Below are positions 7,885 to 16,955 of a stretch of 64,000 nt of DNA, one piece after another. How positions within the stretch are numbered: position 1 is the first letter of the stretch; every line of letters begins with the position of its first letter. Source of the DNA: Limnohabitans sp. (GTDB lineage: Bacteria > Pseudomonadota > Gammaproteobacteria > Burkholderiales > Burkholderiaceae_C); NCBI GenBank assembly GCA_030158125.1, contig JAOATL010000004.1, positions 62,001-126,000 of the forward strand. The letters are read 5' to 3'. The notes under the pieces are model-generated. The model did not search any database. It saw only the letters and a program-made list of their open reading frames with translations, and was not told the origin of the DNA. Position numbers and translations under genes: made by a program.

Positions 7885-8853
7885 ATGAAAAATATTCTGA
7901 GCATCATTTGCACCGCTGCAGCGCTCACCTTGACCCATGGTCAAGTCCTGGCGCAAGCTTATCCAACCAAACCGGTCAAAATTGTGGTGCCCTTTGGACC
8001 GGGTGGTTTTACGGATGTGGTGGCACGTATTTTAGGGGTCAAGCTTGGTGAAAGTCTTGGTCAATCTGTCGTCATTGAAAACAAGCCTGGCGCTGGCTCC
8101 ATGATTGGCAGTGATTTTGTGGCCAAAGCAGCGCCAGATGGACACACCCTGCTGATCGTGTCATCCACACACGTGATCAGTCCATGGATCTACAAAAACG
8201 TACCCTACGATCCTATTAAAAGCTTTACCCCTGTGAGTAAATTGGTGGACTCACCCTATGTGCTCTTGACCAATCCCAAGGTGCCAGTCAAAAACGTTCA
8301 AGAATTCATCGCATTGGCCAAAGCCAATCCCGACAAGGTGCACTTTGCTTCTTCAGGCAATGGCAGCGCGCAACATCTGATTGGTGGTCTGTTTGCATCC
8401 ATGACCAAAACGCAATTGAAACATGTGCCCTATCGCAGCAGCAATCTGGCCAGCACGGACTTGGTGGCTGGCGTCGTTGAAAGCAGCTTTGCAGGCGTGC
8501 CCAATGCACTGAGCCAAGTCCCCAACGGCCGCTTGAATGCCTTGGCTGTAACCAGTGCCAAACGCATCCCCCAACTGCCCAACGTACCTACCATGCAAGA
8601 AGCGGGCGTGCCGGGATACGACGCCACCATCTGGCTGGCAATGCTGGCCCCAGCGGGCACCCCTGCGCACATCGTGACACGGCTCAACTCAGAAATTGCC
8701 AAAATTATGAACAACCCAGAGAATCACAAAGCCATGTTTGATGCGGGTGTTGAAGTGAGTCTGTCAACGCCAGAGGCAATGTCGCAGCTGATGGTTTCTG
8801 AGTTAGACAAATGGGGCAAAGTGGTTAAAGAGGCTGGCATCCGATTGGAGTAA
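7885..8853 (+). CDS. Bug/TctC-family tripartite tricarboxylate transporter substrate-binding protein
   Basis: 322 residues with a Sec signal peptide (hydrophobic run to HGQVLAQA, cleavage near 24). The mature protein begins YPTKPVKIVVPFGPGG, the hallmark of Bug receptors, followed by VARILG, VIENKPGAGSMIGSD and RIPQLPNVPTMQEAG. It delivers a small, often carboxylic, ligand in the periplasm. It ends the hydrolase operon, which suggests the ligand is the hydrolases' substrate or product. Orphan Bug receptors without TctAB nearby are common in Burkholderiales. Confidence 0.93.
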   Translation: MKNILSIICTAAALTLTHGQVLAQAYPTKPVKIVVPFGPGGFTDVVARILGVKLGESLGQSVVIENKPGAGSMIGSDFVAKAAPDGHTLLIVSSTHVISPWIYKNVPYDPIKSFTPVSKLVDSPYVLLTNPKVPVKNVQEFIALAKANPDKVHFASSGNGSAQHLIGGLFASMTKTQLKHVPYRSSNLASTDLVAGVVESSFAGVPNALSQVPNGRLNALAVTSAKRIPQLPNVPTMQEAGVPGYDATIWLAMLAPAGTPAHIVTRLNSEIAKIMNNPENHKAMFDAGVEVSLSTPEAMSQLMVSELDKWGKVVKEAGIRLE

Positions 8854-8899
8854 TGCCCCAACAGATGACGGTCATGTGTCCTGGCGCTAGAATCAAATC

Positions 8900-9277
8900 A
8901 TGACCTTATCTGCCCCAAAGAAAATACTGGCCAGCCTTGGCCTGCTCGTCCTCAGTGCACTCTTGGCAATAGCCTTCTATATTTGGGCCGTTCTTTCATG
9001 GAACTATTCTGAGGGCGAGCGTGCAGGTTTTTTGCAAAAGGTCTCTTACAAGGGCTGGATTTGCAAAACTTGGGAAGGTGAGCTTTCATTGGTGGCCATA
9101 CCCGGCGCAGCACCCGAAAAGTTTCTGTTTACCGTACGAGATGACGCCGTGGCGCAGCAACTTAACGCGGTAGCAGGCAAACGCGTGACCTTGAAATACG
9201 AACAACACCGCGGCTTGCCCACCTCTTGCTTTGGCGATACAGATTATTTTGTGGTTGGCGTTGCTGCCATTGACTGA
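8900..9277 (+). CDS. Conserved membrane-anchored hypothetical protein
   Basis: 125 residues. One N-terminal membrane segment (ILASLGLLVLSALLAIAFYIW, residues 9-29) is followed by a periplasmic-side domain with SEGERAGFLQKVSYKGWICKTWEGEL and a C-terminal LPTSCFGDTDYFVVG. Two cysteines (in GWICK and TSCFG) may form a disulphide. The pattern is conserved in Burkholderiales from memory, but I know no function. It has its own spacer after the Bug gene and converges on the reductase gene. Confidence 0.7.
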   Translation: MTLSAPKKILASLGLLVLSALLAIAFYIWAVLSWNYSEGERAGFLQKVSYKGWICKTWEGELSLVAIPGAAPEKFLFTVRDDAVAQQLNAVAGKRVTLKYEQHRGLPTSCFGDTDYFVVGVAAID

Positions 9278-9301
9278 GTCTGCAACATCGTGTCTATGGC
9301 G

Positions 9302-10549
9302 TTAGCGCTTTAACTGTTGGGTCAGTGATGGGGCCATCCAAGTTCTGTACCTTTTGGCCTGTTGCACCGTCATGATTTGTTGCACGATCAAAGCCCACAG
9401 GGGCGATACGCCTGGTTTTGTACTTTGGCCTTTGCTGAGTCGCTTTAGCTGAAACTTCACACTGGCCATCGTGGCCAATGATGCCAACATTTTGTTTTTC
9501 CAAGCGATGGGATTCAACGCAGCGGTGGTGTCCTTGCCAGCAAACCAATCGTTGGGCAAGTTTGGCTGGATGGCAAGCGCTGTGGCAATGCCAACAATGC
9601 TCACACCACAGTTCACAACTTGCTCGGCAATGGCTTTGCGACGAATACCGCCAGTCACCATCAAAGGCATGCGCGCCACTTTCAAAATCTCTTCCGCGAA
9701 CTCTAAGAAATACGCTTCACGGGCCAAGGTACGGCCATCTCTGGCTTGGCCCTGCATGGCAGGAGCTTCGTAGCTACCGCCAGAAATTTCCACCACATCA
9801 ACTTTCTGTTGATTCAACATGCCCACGACCGCCTTGGCATCGTCTGGGCTGAAACCTCCTCGCTGAAAATCGGCCGAATTGAGTTTGACGGCCACCACAA
9901 ATTCAGGTTTCACAGCGGCGCGAACTGCGTTGACAATGTCCACCAATAATCGGGCTCTATTTTCAATAGAACCACCCCAAGCATCTTGGCGTTGGTTTGA
10001 AATGGGCGACAAAAACTGACTGATCAAATAGCCATGTGCGCCATGAATTTGAACGCCGTTGAAGCCAGCTTGTTCTGCCAACAGAGATGTGGCGACAAAA
10101 CGGTTTTTCAATTCTGCGATGTCTGCCGTCGTCATCGCCTTGGGTACAGAAAATTTGTTGGACAATTTCCCCATGTCCAAAGGCACAGCAGAAGCCGACC
10201 AAGTTTCTTGCCCCAAGGCCGCCATCATTTGACGGCCTGGATGACTGATCTGCATCCATACCTGCGCCCCACCAGAACGGGCAATTTGCGCCCATTGCTT
10301 GAAGCGGTCGATGTGTGCGTCGTCTTCCAAAACAACACCGCCAGGACCCGTCATGCCGCGGCGGTCAACCATCACGTTGCCAGTAATCAGCAAACCGGCG
10401 CCACCTTGGGCCCAGGCTTGGTAAAGCTTGAGCAAGGGGTCGGAGGGTGCATGATTGTCATCGCACATGTTTTCTTCCATGGCGGCCTTGCCAATGCGAT
10501 TGGGGAGCATGGTGCCGTTAGGGAGGCTTAAGTGAGAAGACAGATTCAT
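9302..10549 (-). CDS. NADH:flavin oxidoreductase, Old Yellow Enzyme family
   Basis: 415 residues, an FMN TIM barrel. Seen: N-terminal PNRIGKAAMEENM, QISHPGRQ, the signature IHGAHGYLISQFLSP followed by NQRQDAWGGSIENRARLL, and the FMN-phosphate loop VTGGIRRK...VGIATALAIQPNLPNDW. The family reduces activated alkenes or related substrates. There is no 4Fe-4S/FAD extension as in 2,4-dienoyl-CoA reductase, only about 60 extra C-terminal residues. Monocistronic; the 184-base upstream spacer contains its promoter region and a REP-like copy. Confidence 0.92.
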   Translation of the reverse strand: MNLSSHLSLPNGTMLPNRIGKAAMEENMCDDNHAPSDPLLKLYQAWAQGGAGLLITGNVMVDRRGMTGPGGVVLEDDAHIDRFKQWAQIARSGGAQVWMQISHPGRQMMAALGQETWSASAVPLDMGKLSNKFSVPKAMTTADIAELKNRFVATSLLAEQAGFNGVQIHGAHGYLISQFLSPISNQRQDAWGGSIENRARLLVDIVNAVRAAVKPEFVVAVKLNSADFQRGGFSPDDAKAVVGMLNQQKVDVVEISGGSYEAPAMQGQARDGRTLAREAYFLEFAEEILKVARMPLMVTGGIRRKAIAEQVVNCGVSIVGIATALAIQPNLPNDWFAGKDTTAALNPIAWKNKMLASLATMASVKFQLKRLSKGQSTKPGVSPLWALIVQQIMTVQQAKRYRTWMAPSLTQQLKR

Positions 10550-10711
10550 GAAAATCCTGAACAGATGGACTAGCGGGAAATTTGCTCGATTCTAGGTTAC
10601 GCAAAAATCAAATGATTCATGCCTACTCCAAAACTAAGAGCAGCACGGTCTGGGCAATCATTGAAGCGTCAGCGAAATATTTGCTCAACTTAGCGATGAA
10701 CAGTCAAGCCA
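10550..10711. other. Intergenic region upstream of the OYE gene
   Basis: A/T-rich spacer between two minus-strand genes. It contains no plausible gene. The only structured element I see is the inverted copy of the TGGGGTCAGA repeat at its IclR-proximal end. Confidence 0.5.
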
Positions 10712-10735
10712 TTTAATGTTGTTCTGACCCCAATT
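10712..10735 (-). repeat. Inverted copy of the TGGGGTCAGA repeat
   Basis: The minus strand matches 3213-3236 in 23 of 24 positions (one T to A change after GGGGTCAGA). It lies just downstream of the iclR-type gene stop. Two nearly identical copies 7.5 kb apart in opposite orientation mark a dispersed repeat family. Confidence 0.6.
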
Positions 10736-11561
10736 AAGCTGAAGGCTTGGTAGACCGTCTCAAAACACGATCAAACGGATTGATATGCGGACTTAACAAA
10801 GCCGCTTCATTCTTCAGCAAATCCACCACCACAGATAACCTGTCGCCACTCAGTCTAGTGGACAGCGTCGCCACACTCAACGCGCCTATGACCTGTCCTG
10901 CCGCATCCCACACCGGAACAGCGACGGCCGCCACACCTTCAATCACGCCTGTATCTTCTGCGGAATAGCCTTGTTGTCTGCTTCTTAGAATTTCTGCCCT
11001 CAGGTGCACACCATCTAAAGTTCCCAAGCCCATCAGCCGTGGCACGTTGTAACGCAAAATTTCTTCGCACTCATCAGGGGCCAGGTGCGCAAGGATGGCC
11101 ATGGCGCCTTGTCCGCCGCCTAACGGCACACGGCCGCCCACATCGCCCGTGAGGGTTCGAATGGGAAACTGACCTTCCCACCGGTCAAGGCACACGGCGT
11201 CAAAACCTGACCGCACAAAGAAGAACACACTTTCACCCAAGGCCGCACCCAATCGCGCGAGTACAGGGCGGCAAAGTGATTTAAGCCCCCCAGGCCCCTC
11301 GCCCCCATGCGAGACTTGCTCTACCGCATGGGTGGCCAAAGTGGCCAAGCCCAAGCCAAGCGCATAACGCTTGTCATTTGCGTACTGGCACACCAATTCG
11401 TCTTCTGTCAATTGCTGTAGCAGCCGGTGGGTGGTGGCTTGCGTGTAGCCCAAATGGCGCGACAAATCGCTGATGCGACTGGGGCCTAATTCACTTAAAG
11501 CTTGCAGAAGCTCAATTGCACGCTTCAGACTTGTGACACTGCTTTCAGATTTTTTCTGCAA
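10734..11561 (-). CDS. IclR-family transcriptional regulator
   Basis: 275 residues. N-terminal winged HTH (SSVTSLKRAIELLQALSEL, then SRISDLSRHLGYTQATTHRLLQ, residues 6-60), followed by the IclR effector domain with GESVFFFVRSGFDAVCLDR and GVAAVAVPVWDAAGQVIGALSVA. Divergent from the FAD oxidase and ABC importer operon 140 bases away, which is the likely target. A 15-base dyad of the TTCCG-N5-CGGAA type lies in the spacer. Confidence 0.92.
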   Translation of the reverse strand: MQKKSESSVTSLKRAIELLQALSELGPSRISDLSRHLGYTQATTHRLLQQLTEDELVCQYANDKRYALGLGLATLATHAVEQVSHGGEGPGGLKSLCRPVLARLGAALGESVFFFVRSGFDAVCLDRWEGQFPIRTLTGDVGGRVPLGGGQGAMAILAHLAPDECEEILRYNVPRLMGLGTLDGVHLRAEILRSRQQGYSAEDTGVIEGVAAVAVPVWDAAGQVIGALSVATLSTRLSGDRLSVVVDLLKNEAALLSPHINPFDRVLRRSTKPSA

Positions 11562-11606
11562 TTTGATTCCACATGTTGGATTTAAATAGAGTTAAATTTA
11601 CTTTAT

Positions 11607-11621
11607 TTCCGAATAACGGAA
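11607..11621. promoter_or_regulatory. Candidate IclR operator
   Basis: TTCCGAATAACGGAA is a perfect 5-5-5 inverted repeat centred between the iclR-type gene (start 11561) and the oxidase gene (start 11701). IclR-family operators are commonly short dyads of this size in the spacer of the divergent pair. No footprint is implied. Confidence 0.5.
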
Positions 11622-11700
11622 TAAGCCATGGGTGTTTTCCCTTTTTGTAATTGCATCTATTGACCCTGCATTCATTCGTGCAATAGGATGATGTCGTCAT

Positions 11701-12996
11701 ATGAAAAATCAAGCATTTCCAATCTATTCGCAGCCTTGTGGTTGGAACGCGCTGCTCCCCAACAGAGAAGCCCGCCCTCCTGCAACAGGCCAGTTGGATG
11801 TTCAGTATGTTGTTGTTGGTGCAGGTTTCACGGGCATGGCAGCAGCCAGGCGGCTTTGTCAACTGAATCCAAATGCAAGCATCGTCTTGCTTGAAGCCAG
11901 TACCGTCGGCGAAGGATCATCTGCGCGCAACTCTGGTTTTCTGACGCGCGAAGAGTATCCCAGCAACAGCTCTGCACCCGCAATCGAGCAAAACAAGGTT
12001 TTGAATGGTTTCAACCGTGAGGCGTTTGATGATTTAAAGCAAATCATTGAGGACCACCAAATTGCTTGTGACTTTCACACCAGCGGAAGAATCAGAGCAG
12101 CCGCGACGGCTGACGGCGCCAACACATTGCGCACAATTCAGCAGGCGCTTGAAGCAACCGGTCACACGACCCAAACACTGGATGAGTCAAAGCTTCATCA
12201 TCTGATCGGTACAAGTTATTACAAATTCGGCGTTCACACTGACACCGGACATTTGGTGCAGCCAGCTGCACTGATCAGAGGCATGCTGAGCGCGCTACCC
12301 CAACAGGTTGAAGTTCATGAAAATTCACCCGTGCTTGATTTAAATCAGCACGGCAAGAAGTGGCAACTGAAGACTAGTTCGGCCCAAATCACGGCAGACC
12401 AGGTCATCATGGCCACCAACGCGTCTGTTAAATATTTTGGCTACCTTCAAGACAAAGTCGTCACCATTCACACCTATGCCGGCATCACCGAGCCACTGAA
12501 GCCCTCTGAAATCGCAAGCTTCGGGTCCTTGGAGAGCTGGGGCGTATTGCCAGCACACAGACTGGGTACAACCGTCAGACGGGTGGGCGCAGACCGTTTG
12601 TTGGTCAGGTCACTTTACGCTTACGAGAACAGTCTGAGCGAGTCTGTGGTGCACGACGCACTTCATAGCCGGTTTCACAAGCGCTACCCCGAGTTGTCGC
12701 ACATCCGTCTAGAGCATGTGTGGGGCGGCGTGACCGCCTTGACCTTGAATGGCTCCCCCTACGTCGGCTGCTTGGAGCCAGGTCTTTATGCGTCTGCAGG
12801 CTGTAACGGGTCTGGCATTGTGAAAGGAACTGCGTTGGGAAGTTACATGGCAGAACTCGCGCTGTCCAACAAACCCAATTCGCAAATCCTCAAAGCGTAC
12901 GGAACTGCTAACAAAATTCTGCCAGACCCCTTCAGAGCGCTTGGATTCAAAGTTGTTTCTGCTTGGGAAAGTCGAAAAGCAGGACTTGAGTCGTGA
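11701..12996 (+). CDS. FAD-dependent oxidoreductase (DAO family, PuuB/OrdL-like)
   Basis: 431 residues. The Rossmann FAD motif VVVGAGFTGMAAARRL is at about 38-53, with LLEASTVGEGSSARNSGFL, typical of gamma-glutamylputrescine or glycine/D-amino acid oxidases. The C-terminal part has HVWGGVTALTLNGSPYVG and the FAD-closing GCNGSGIVKGTALGS. It probably oxidises an amine or amino acid. The ABC importer genes that follow, which are of the polyamine type, suggest that the imported compound is its substrate. Expected to be cytoplasmic; no signal peptide. Confidence 0.88.
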   Translation: MKNQAFPIYSQPCGWNALLPNREARPPATGQLDVQYVVVGAGFTGMAAARRLCQLNPNASIVLLEASTVGEGSSARNSGFLTREEYPSNSSAPAIEQNKVLNGFNREAFDDLKQIIEDHQIACDFHTSGRIRAAATADGANTLRTIQQALEATGHTTQTLDESKLHHLIGTSYYKFGVHTDTGHLVQPAALIRGMLSALPQQVEVHENSPVLDLNQHGKKWQLKTSSAQITADQVIMATNASVKYFGYLQDKVVTIHTYAGITEPLKPSEIASFGSLESWGVLPAHRLGTTVRRVGADRLLVRSLYAYENSLSESVVHDALHSRFHKRYPELSHIRLEHVWGGVTALTLNGSPYVGCLEPGLYASAGCNGSGIVKGTALGSYMAELALSNKPNSQILKAYGTANKILPDPFRALGFKVVSAWESRKAGLES

Positions 12997-13042
12997 CCGC
13001 AAGACCATCTTTTTCATTGATCAAAACCACTGACTGCTATCC

Positions 13043-14110
13043 GTGAACCATACAGACTATTTATCACTGCAAGGTTTGAGCAAGTCCTACGGCAAAGTGA
13101 GCGCTTTAAGCGACTTCAACCTGTCTGTTGCGCAGGGTGAGTTCATCAGTCTTTTGGGGCCTTCGGGTTGCGGCAAAACCACCACGCTTCAATTGCTTGC
13201 GGGCTTTGTACAACCCTCTGCGGGCGATATTTTTCTCAATGGCAAAAGCATCACACACCTGCCACCCAACGAACGAGGCTTGGGCATTGTCTTTCAAAGT
13301 TACGCTTTGTTTCCACACATGACCGTACGCGAGAACGTCAGTTTTGGTCTTGAAATGCGCAACATGGACCCTGTCGAACGCATCGAAAGGGTAAATCGAA
13401 TTTTGGCCATGGTTCAGCTAGATGCCTACGCAGACAGATACCCCAGAGACCTGTCGGGTGGACAAAGGCAACGAGTGGCGCTGGCCAGAGCCATTGTCAT
13501 TGAGCCTCCTGTTTTGTTGCTGGATGAACCCTTGTCCAACCTCGATGCCAAATTGCGAGAGGCCATGCAGTTTGAACTGCGCAGGATTCAACGCAAACTT
13601 GGCACCACCACATTGATGGTGACGCATGATCAAGCCGAGGCCTTGTCCATCAGCGACCGCGTGGTGGTGATGGACAGTGGCCGTATTCAGCAGATTGACG
13701 CGCCTCATGCTTTGTATGAATCATCTGACAGCAAGTTTGTTTCTACATTTGTTGGAAAAACGAATTTCTTGTCTGCCACTGTGCGTGCTAGATCGCTGCA
13801 ACTGAGCACCGACCTTCATGTGCAAACACATGAGCCGATCGGTCATGAGGGCAGCAAAGTCACTTTAAGCATCCGCCCCGAAAAACTGAAATTCGCACAA
13901 GTCTCTGACACCCCAAAACTGAAAGTGCAAATTAAAGAACGTTTTTTCCTTGGCAACCTGTGGTTGTACCGCGTTGACAGTGAACTGGGTGAGTTGGAGG
14001 TGAGCTGTATCAACGACGGCATGGCGCCTAAAAATGAATCGGGTGTTGAACACCTGACATGGGATGACGCGCACTTTAAAGTGATGTCAGCCCCCGAGGC
14101 CTTAAAGTGA
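13043..14110 (+). CDS. ABC transporter ATP-binding protein, polyamine/opine type (PotA-like)
   Basis: 355 residues from a GTG start. Walker A GPSGCGKTT (about 39-47), Q-loop in GIVFQSYALFPHMTV, signature LSGGQRQRVALARA, Walker B VLLLDEPLSNLDAKLR and the H-loop VTHDQAEAL are all intact. The C-terminal TOBE-like domain (SIRPEKLKF) is typical of PotA/FbpC/UgpC ATPases. It overlaps the next permease by four bases, so translation is coupled. It powers import together with the permeases at 14107 and 14957 and the binding protein at 15878. Confidence 0.95.
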   Translation: MNHTDYLSLQGLSKSYGKVSALSDFNLSVAQGEFISLLGPSGCGKTTTLQLLAGFVQPSAGDIFLNGKSITHLPPNERGLGIVFQSYALFPHMTVRENVSFGLEMRNMDPVERIERVNRILAMVQLDAYADRYPRDLSGGQRQRVALARAIVIEPPVLLLDEPLSNLDAKLREAMQFELRRIQRKLGTTTLMVTHDQAEALSISDRVVVMDSGRIQQIDAPHALYESSDSKFVSTFVGKTNFLSATVRARSLQLSTDLHVQTHEPIGHEGSKVTLSIRPEKLKFAQVSDTPKLKVQIKERFFLGNLWLYRVDSELGELEVSCINDGMAPKNESGVEHLTWDDAHFKVMSAPEALK

Positions 14111-14960
14111 TCAGCAACACCAGAACCCCTTATTTTCTGAGCGCGCCCGCACTGGGCTTGTTCGGCCTGATGGTTCTGTTTCCTTTTCTCTTAACGTTCT
14201 TATTGTCTTTCCAACGCTTTGATCATCAAGTAGGCATTGTTCCTGGGTACACACTGGATGTGTACAAGCACATACTCAATGATTCGTTTTACTGGGAGGT
14301 TTTTGGAAGAACCGCCTGGGTGTCACTTTCGACCACTTTGCTGTGCGTCCTGATTGGCGCGCCCGAAGCCTATGTCTTAAGCAGAATGCGAGCCCCATGG
14401 CGATCGTTCTTTTTGGTGATCATTCTCTCCCCTCTGCTGATCTCCGTCGTGGTCAGAGCATTTGGATGGAGCCTCGTGTTGGGGCCTGCAGGTTTGTTGA
14501 ACAGTTTCTTGCAAAGCATAGGACTCGATCGCGTTCGCATTCTTTACACACCCACAGCCGTCGTCATTGCGTTGGTGCATGTGATGCTGCCCTTCATGGT
14601 CATTCCCGTTTGGACCTCGTTGCAAAAACTCGACCCGCAGATTGAAAATGCAGCGCTGTCGCTGGGCGCGTCTAAGTTTCAAGTGTGGTGGCGGGTTGTG
14701 TTGCCGCAAATCACCCCCGGCCTGCTGTCAGGCGCTTTGATTGTTTTTGCGCTTAGCGCAAGTGCCTTTGCCATTCCAGGTTTGGTGGGGGGCGAAGGGT
14801 CAAAATGGTCGCCACCTTGATTTACGACGAGTACTTGCATGAACTCAACTGGCCGCTGGGCGCCGCCATCGCCTTGATTTTGCTGCTGGTCAATTTGCTG
14901 GTCATGTATGTCACGCAGAAGATGATGGAGGGACGCTACGCGCGTCGCATGGGATCATGA
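14107..14960 (+). pseudogene. ABC transporter permease (PotB-like), frameshifted
   Basis: The open frame 14107-14820 gives 237 residues with an N-terminal helix, several membrane segments and the permease EAA loop (ENAALSLGASKFQVWWRVVLP). Near residue 228, after PGLVGG, the family sequence is lost. Reading in the -1 frame from the G6 run at 14787-14792 continues it (RRVKMVATLIYDEY, then a last helix LNWPLGAAIALILLLVNLLVMYV) to a stop at 14958-14960 that overlaps the next ATG. One missing G explains everything; the repaired protein would be about 284 residues. It is either a homopolymer base-call error or a real loss of the last helix. Confidence 0.85.
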
Positions 14961-15748
14961 AAAACGGCCCACTTGCCCTCCTCTTTCACACACTGGTGCT
15001 CGCCTTCATGATGGCGCCGTTGGTGGTCATTTGCCTGGTGGCATTTACGCCAACCAACACGCTGCAAATTCCATGGGGAACCTATTCATTGCGCTGGTTC
15101 TCTGCGGTTTTTGAGCACAGCGATTTGCTGCAATCTTTTTGGAACAGTTTGGTTCTGGCAGGGCTTGCCGCCACCATTTCTGTGGTGATGACTGTGCCTG
15201 CCGCTATTGCCATCACTCGATACAACTTTGCTGGCAAACAACTGGTTCAAGGTCTCTTGATGAGCCCTTTGATTGTTCCGCATTTGGTACTGGGTGTCGC
15301 CATGCTCAGACTGTTCACCTTAATCGGCGCAAAAGGTTCAGCTGAATGGCTCACACTGGCCCACGTGATCATTGTGACGCCTTACGCATTGCGGCTCATG
15401 ATCACGGCGCTGGTGGGTGCAGAACAAAACGTAGAACAAGCGGCCGCCTCCTTGGGGGCAAACCGTTGGGTGGTTTTCAGGCGCATCACCTTGCCTCTCA
15501 TGTTGCCCGGCATTGCAGGCGGCTGGATTTTGGCCTTCATCAACAGTTTTGACGAAGTCACCATGTCGATCTTCATCACATCGCCACAAACCATTACCTT
15601 GCCTGTCCGCATGTACATGCTGGCCACCGAATCGATTGACCCCATGATGGCTGCTGTCTCGGCGCTCATCATTGCACTCACGGCTGTGACCATGTTTGCG
15701 CTTGACCGCCTGTATGGGTTGGACAAAGTGCTGGTTGGTCAAAAGTAA
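14957..15748 (+). CDS. ABC transporter permease (PotC-like)
   Basis: 263 residues with about six membrane segments (first LFHTLVLAFMMAPLVVICLVAF). It carries the cytoplasmic EAA loop EQAAASLGANRWVVFRRITLPLMLPG near residues 160-185 that docks on the ATPase. Its ATG overlaps the stop of the repaired upstream permease (ATGA), which supports the view that the first permease gene was once intact. Part of a spermidine/putrescine-type importer. Confidence 0.93.
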   Translation: MKNGPLALLFHTLVLAFMMAPLVVICLVAFTPTNTLQIPWGTYSLRWFSAVFEHSDLLQSFWNSLVLAGLAATISVVMTVPAAIAITRYNFAGKQLVQGLLMSPLIVPHLVLGVAMLRLFTLIGAKGSAEWLTLAHVIIVTPYALRLMITALVGAEQNVEQAAASLGANRWVVFRRITLPLMLPGIAGGWILAFINSFDEVTMSIFITSPQTITLPVRMYMLATESIDPMMAAVSALIIALTAVTMFALDRLYGLDKVLVGQK

Positions 15749-15877
15749 TCAGCAAAAATTCAAACGGAGATTACACATGGCCCCATGACCAATCACTTGC
15801 AAATACAAGCAGTTCTTTCTGAAAATCACACCACCACCTTTGACAATTTAATCGCCACGGCGATCGAGGAGAAGACA

Positions 15878-16918
15878 ATGAACATCCAAAAAATCGGCTT
15901 GTTGAGCGCAGCTTTGCTCACAGCATTTGGCGCCAGTGCGCAAGTTAAAACACTTTACGTTGGCATGAATGGCGGCACGACAGAGCAAGCCTATGTAAAA
16001 CACGTATTCCCAGAATTTGAGAAAAAATTCAACGCCAAAGTTGTGGTGGTGCCTGGCACTTCTTCAGACATCTTGGCAAAAGTACAAGCCAGCAAAGAAA
16101 AACCACCTGTGCATGTGATGCACTTGGACGACGGCGTCATGATTCGCGCCGTTCGAATGGGCCTTTGCCAAAAATTAGCAGATACGCCTGTGCTGAAGGA
16201 TTTGTATTCCACTGCCATTTTGGCAGGTGGCATGGCAGCGGGCGTTAGTGTGACAACCACCGGCATTGGCTACAACAAGAAATTGTTCGATGAAAAGAAA
16301 TGGCCTGCGCCAACCTCTTGGATGGATTTTGCAGATGCCAAATACAAAGGCAAAGTTGTCTTTCAATCTGCACCATCCAGCAGTTATGGTTTGCACGGTT
16401 TCTTGATGATCAACCGCGCACTTGGCGGCAACGAAAAAAATGTCGAACCTGGTTTCACCAAATGGGCTAGCACCGTAGGCCCCAACGTGCTCGAATACAT
16501 TCCCAGTTCTGCCAAACTCAGCGAGATGGTGCAGACTGGCGATGCGGCCATTTTCCCGTTGACACCCACGGCTGTGGATGGTCTCAAGGCCAAGGGCGTT
16601 CCCATGGAGTACGCACAACCCAAAGATGGCTCTGTTGTGTTGATGGTTGCCCAGTGTGTCACTGCCAATAACGATGCCCCCGAGTTGGCTCAAAAACTGT
16701 CTGAATTCATGTTGCAACCCTTTGCACAAGCTGCAATGATGGAAAATGCAACTCAAATTCCAACCAACCCTAAAACACAATTAACGTCTGCGCCTGCCAT
16801 CAAAATGATGGACCAGTTCCGCGGGTACATGAAAAATGCAGTGTCATTGGATTGGGACACCATCAACGCGGTCCGACCTGAATGGAACAGCCGTTGGAGC
16901 AGAACCATTGAAAAATAA
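15878..16918 (+). CDS. ABC transporter substrate-binding protein (PotD/Fbp-like)
   Basis: 346 residues from ATG 15878, preceded by GAGGAG; an upstream in-frame ATG (15785) would put 31 non-signal residues in front. Signal peptide LLSAALLTAFGASAQ. The mature part has LYVGMNGGTTEQAYVKHVFPEFEKKFNAKVV, a class II extracellular fold opening like those of spermidine/putrescine and iron receptors, and ends in WNSRWSRTIEK. It captures the ligand for the ATPase/permease complex encoded just upstream. The ligand is not readable; the neighbouring oxidase suggests an amine or amino-acid derivative. Confidence 0.92.
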   Translation: MNIQKIGLLSAALLTAFGASAQVKTLYVGMNGGTTEQAYVKHVFPEFEKKFNAKVVVVPGTSSDILAKVQASKEKPPVHVMHLDDGVMIRAVRMGLCQKLADTPVLKDLYSTAILAGGMAAGVSVTTTGIGYNKKLFDEKKWPAPTSWMDFADAKYKGKVVFQSAPSSSYGLHGFLMINRALGGNEKNVEPGFTKWASTVGPNVLEYIPSSAKLSEMVQTGDAAIFPLTPTAVDGLKAKGVPMEYAQPKDGSVVLMVAQCVTANNDAPELAQKLSEFMLQPFAQAAMMENATQIPTNPKTQLTSAPAIKMMDQFRGYMKNAVSLDWDTINAVRPEWNSRWSRTIEK

Positions 16919-16955
16919 ACAGTCTTAAGCAAGAGCGGTATTTCGCCGCTCAAAG

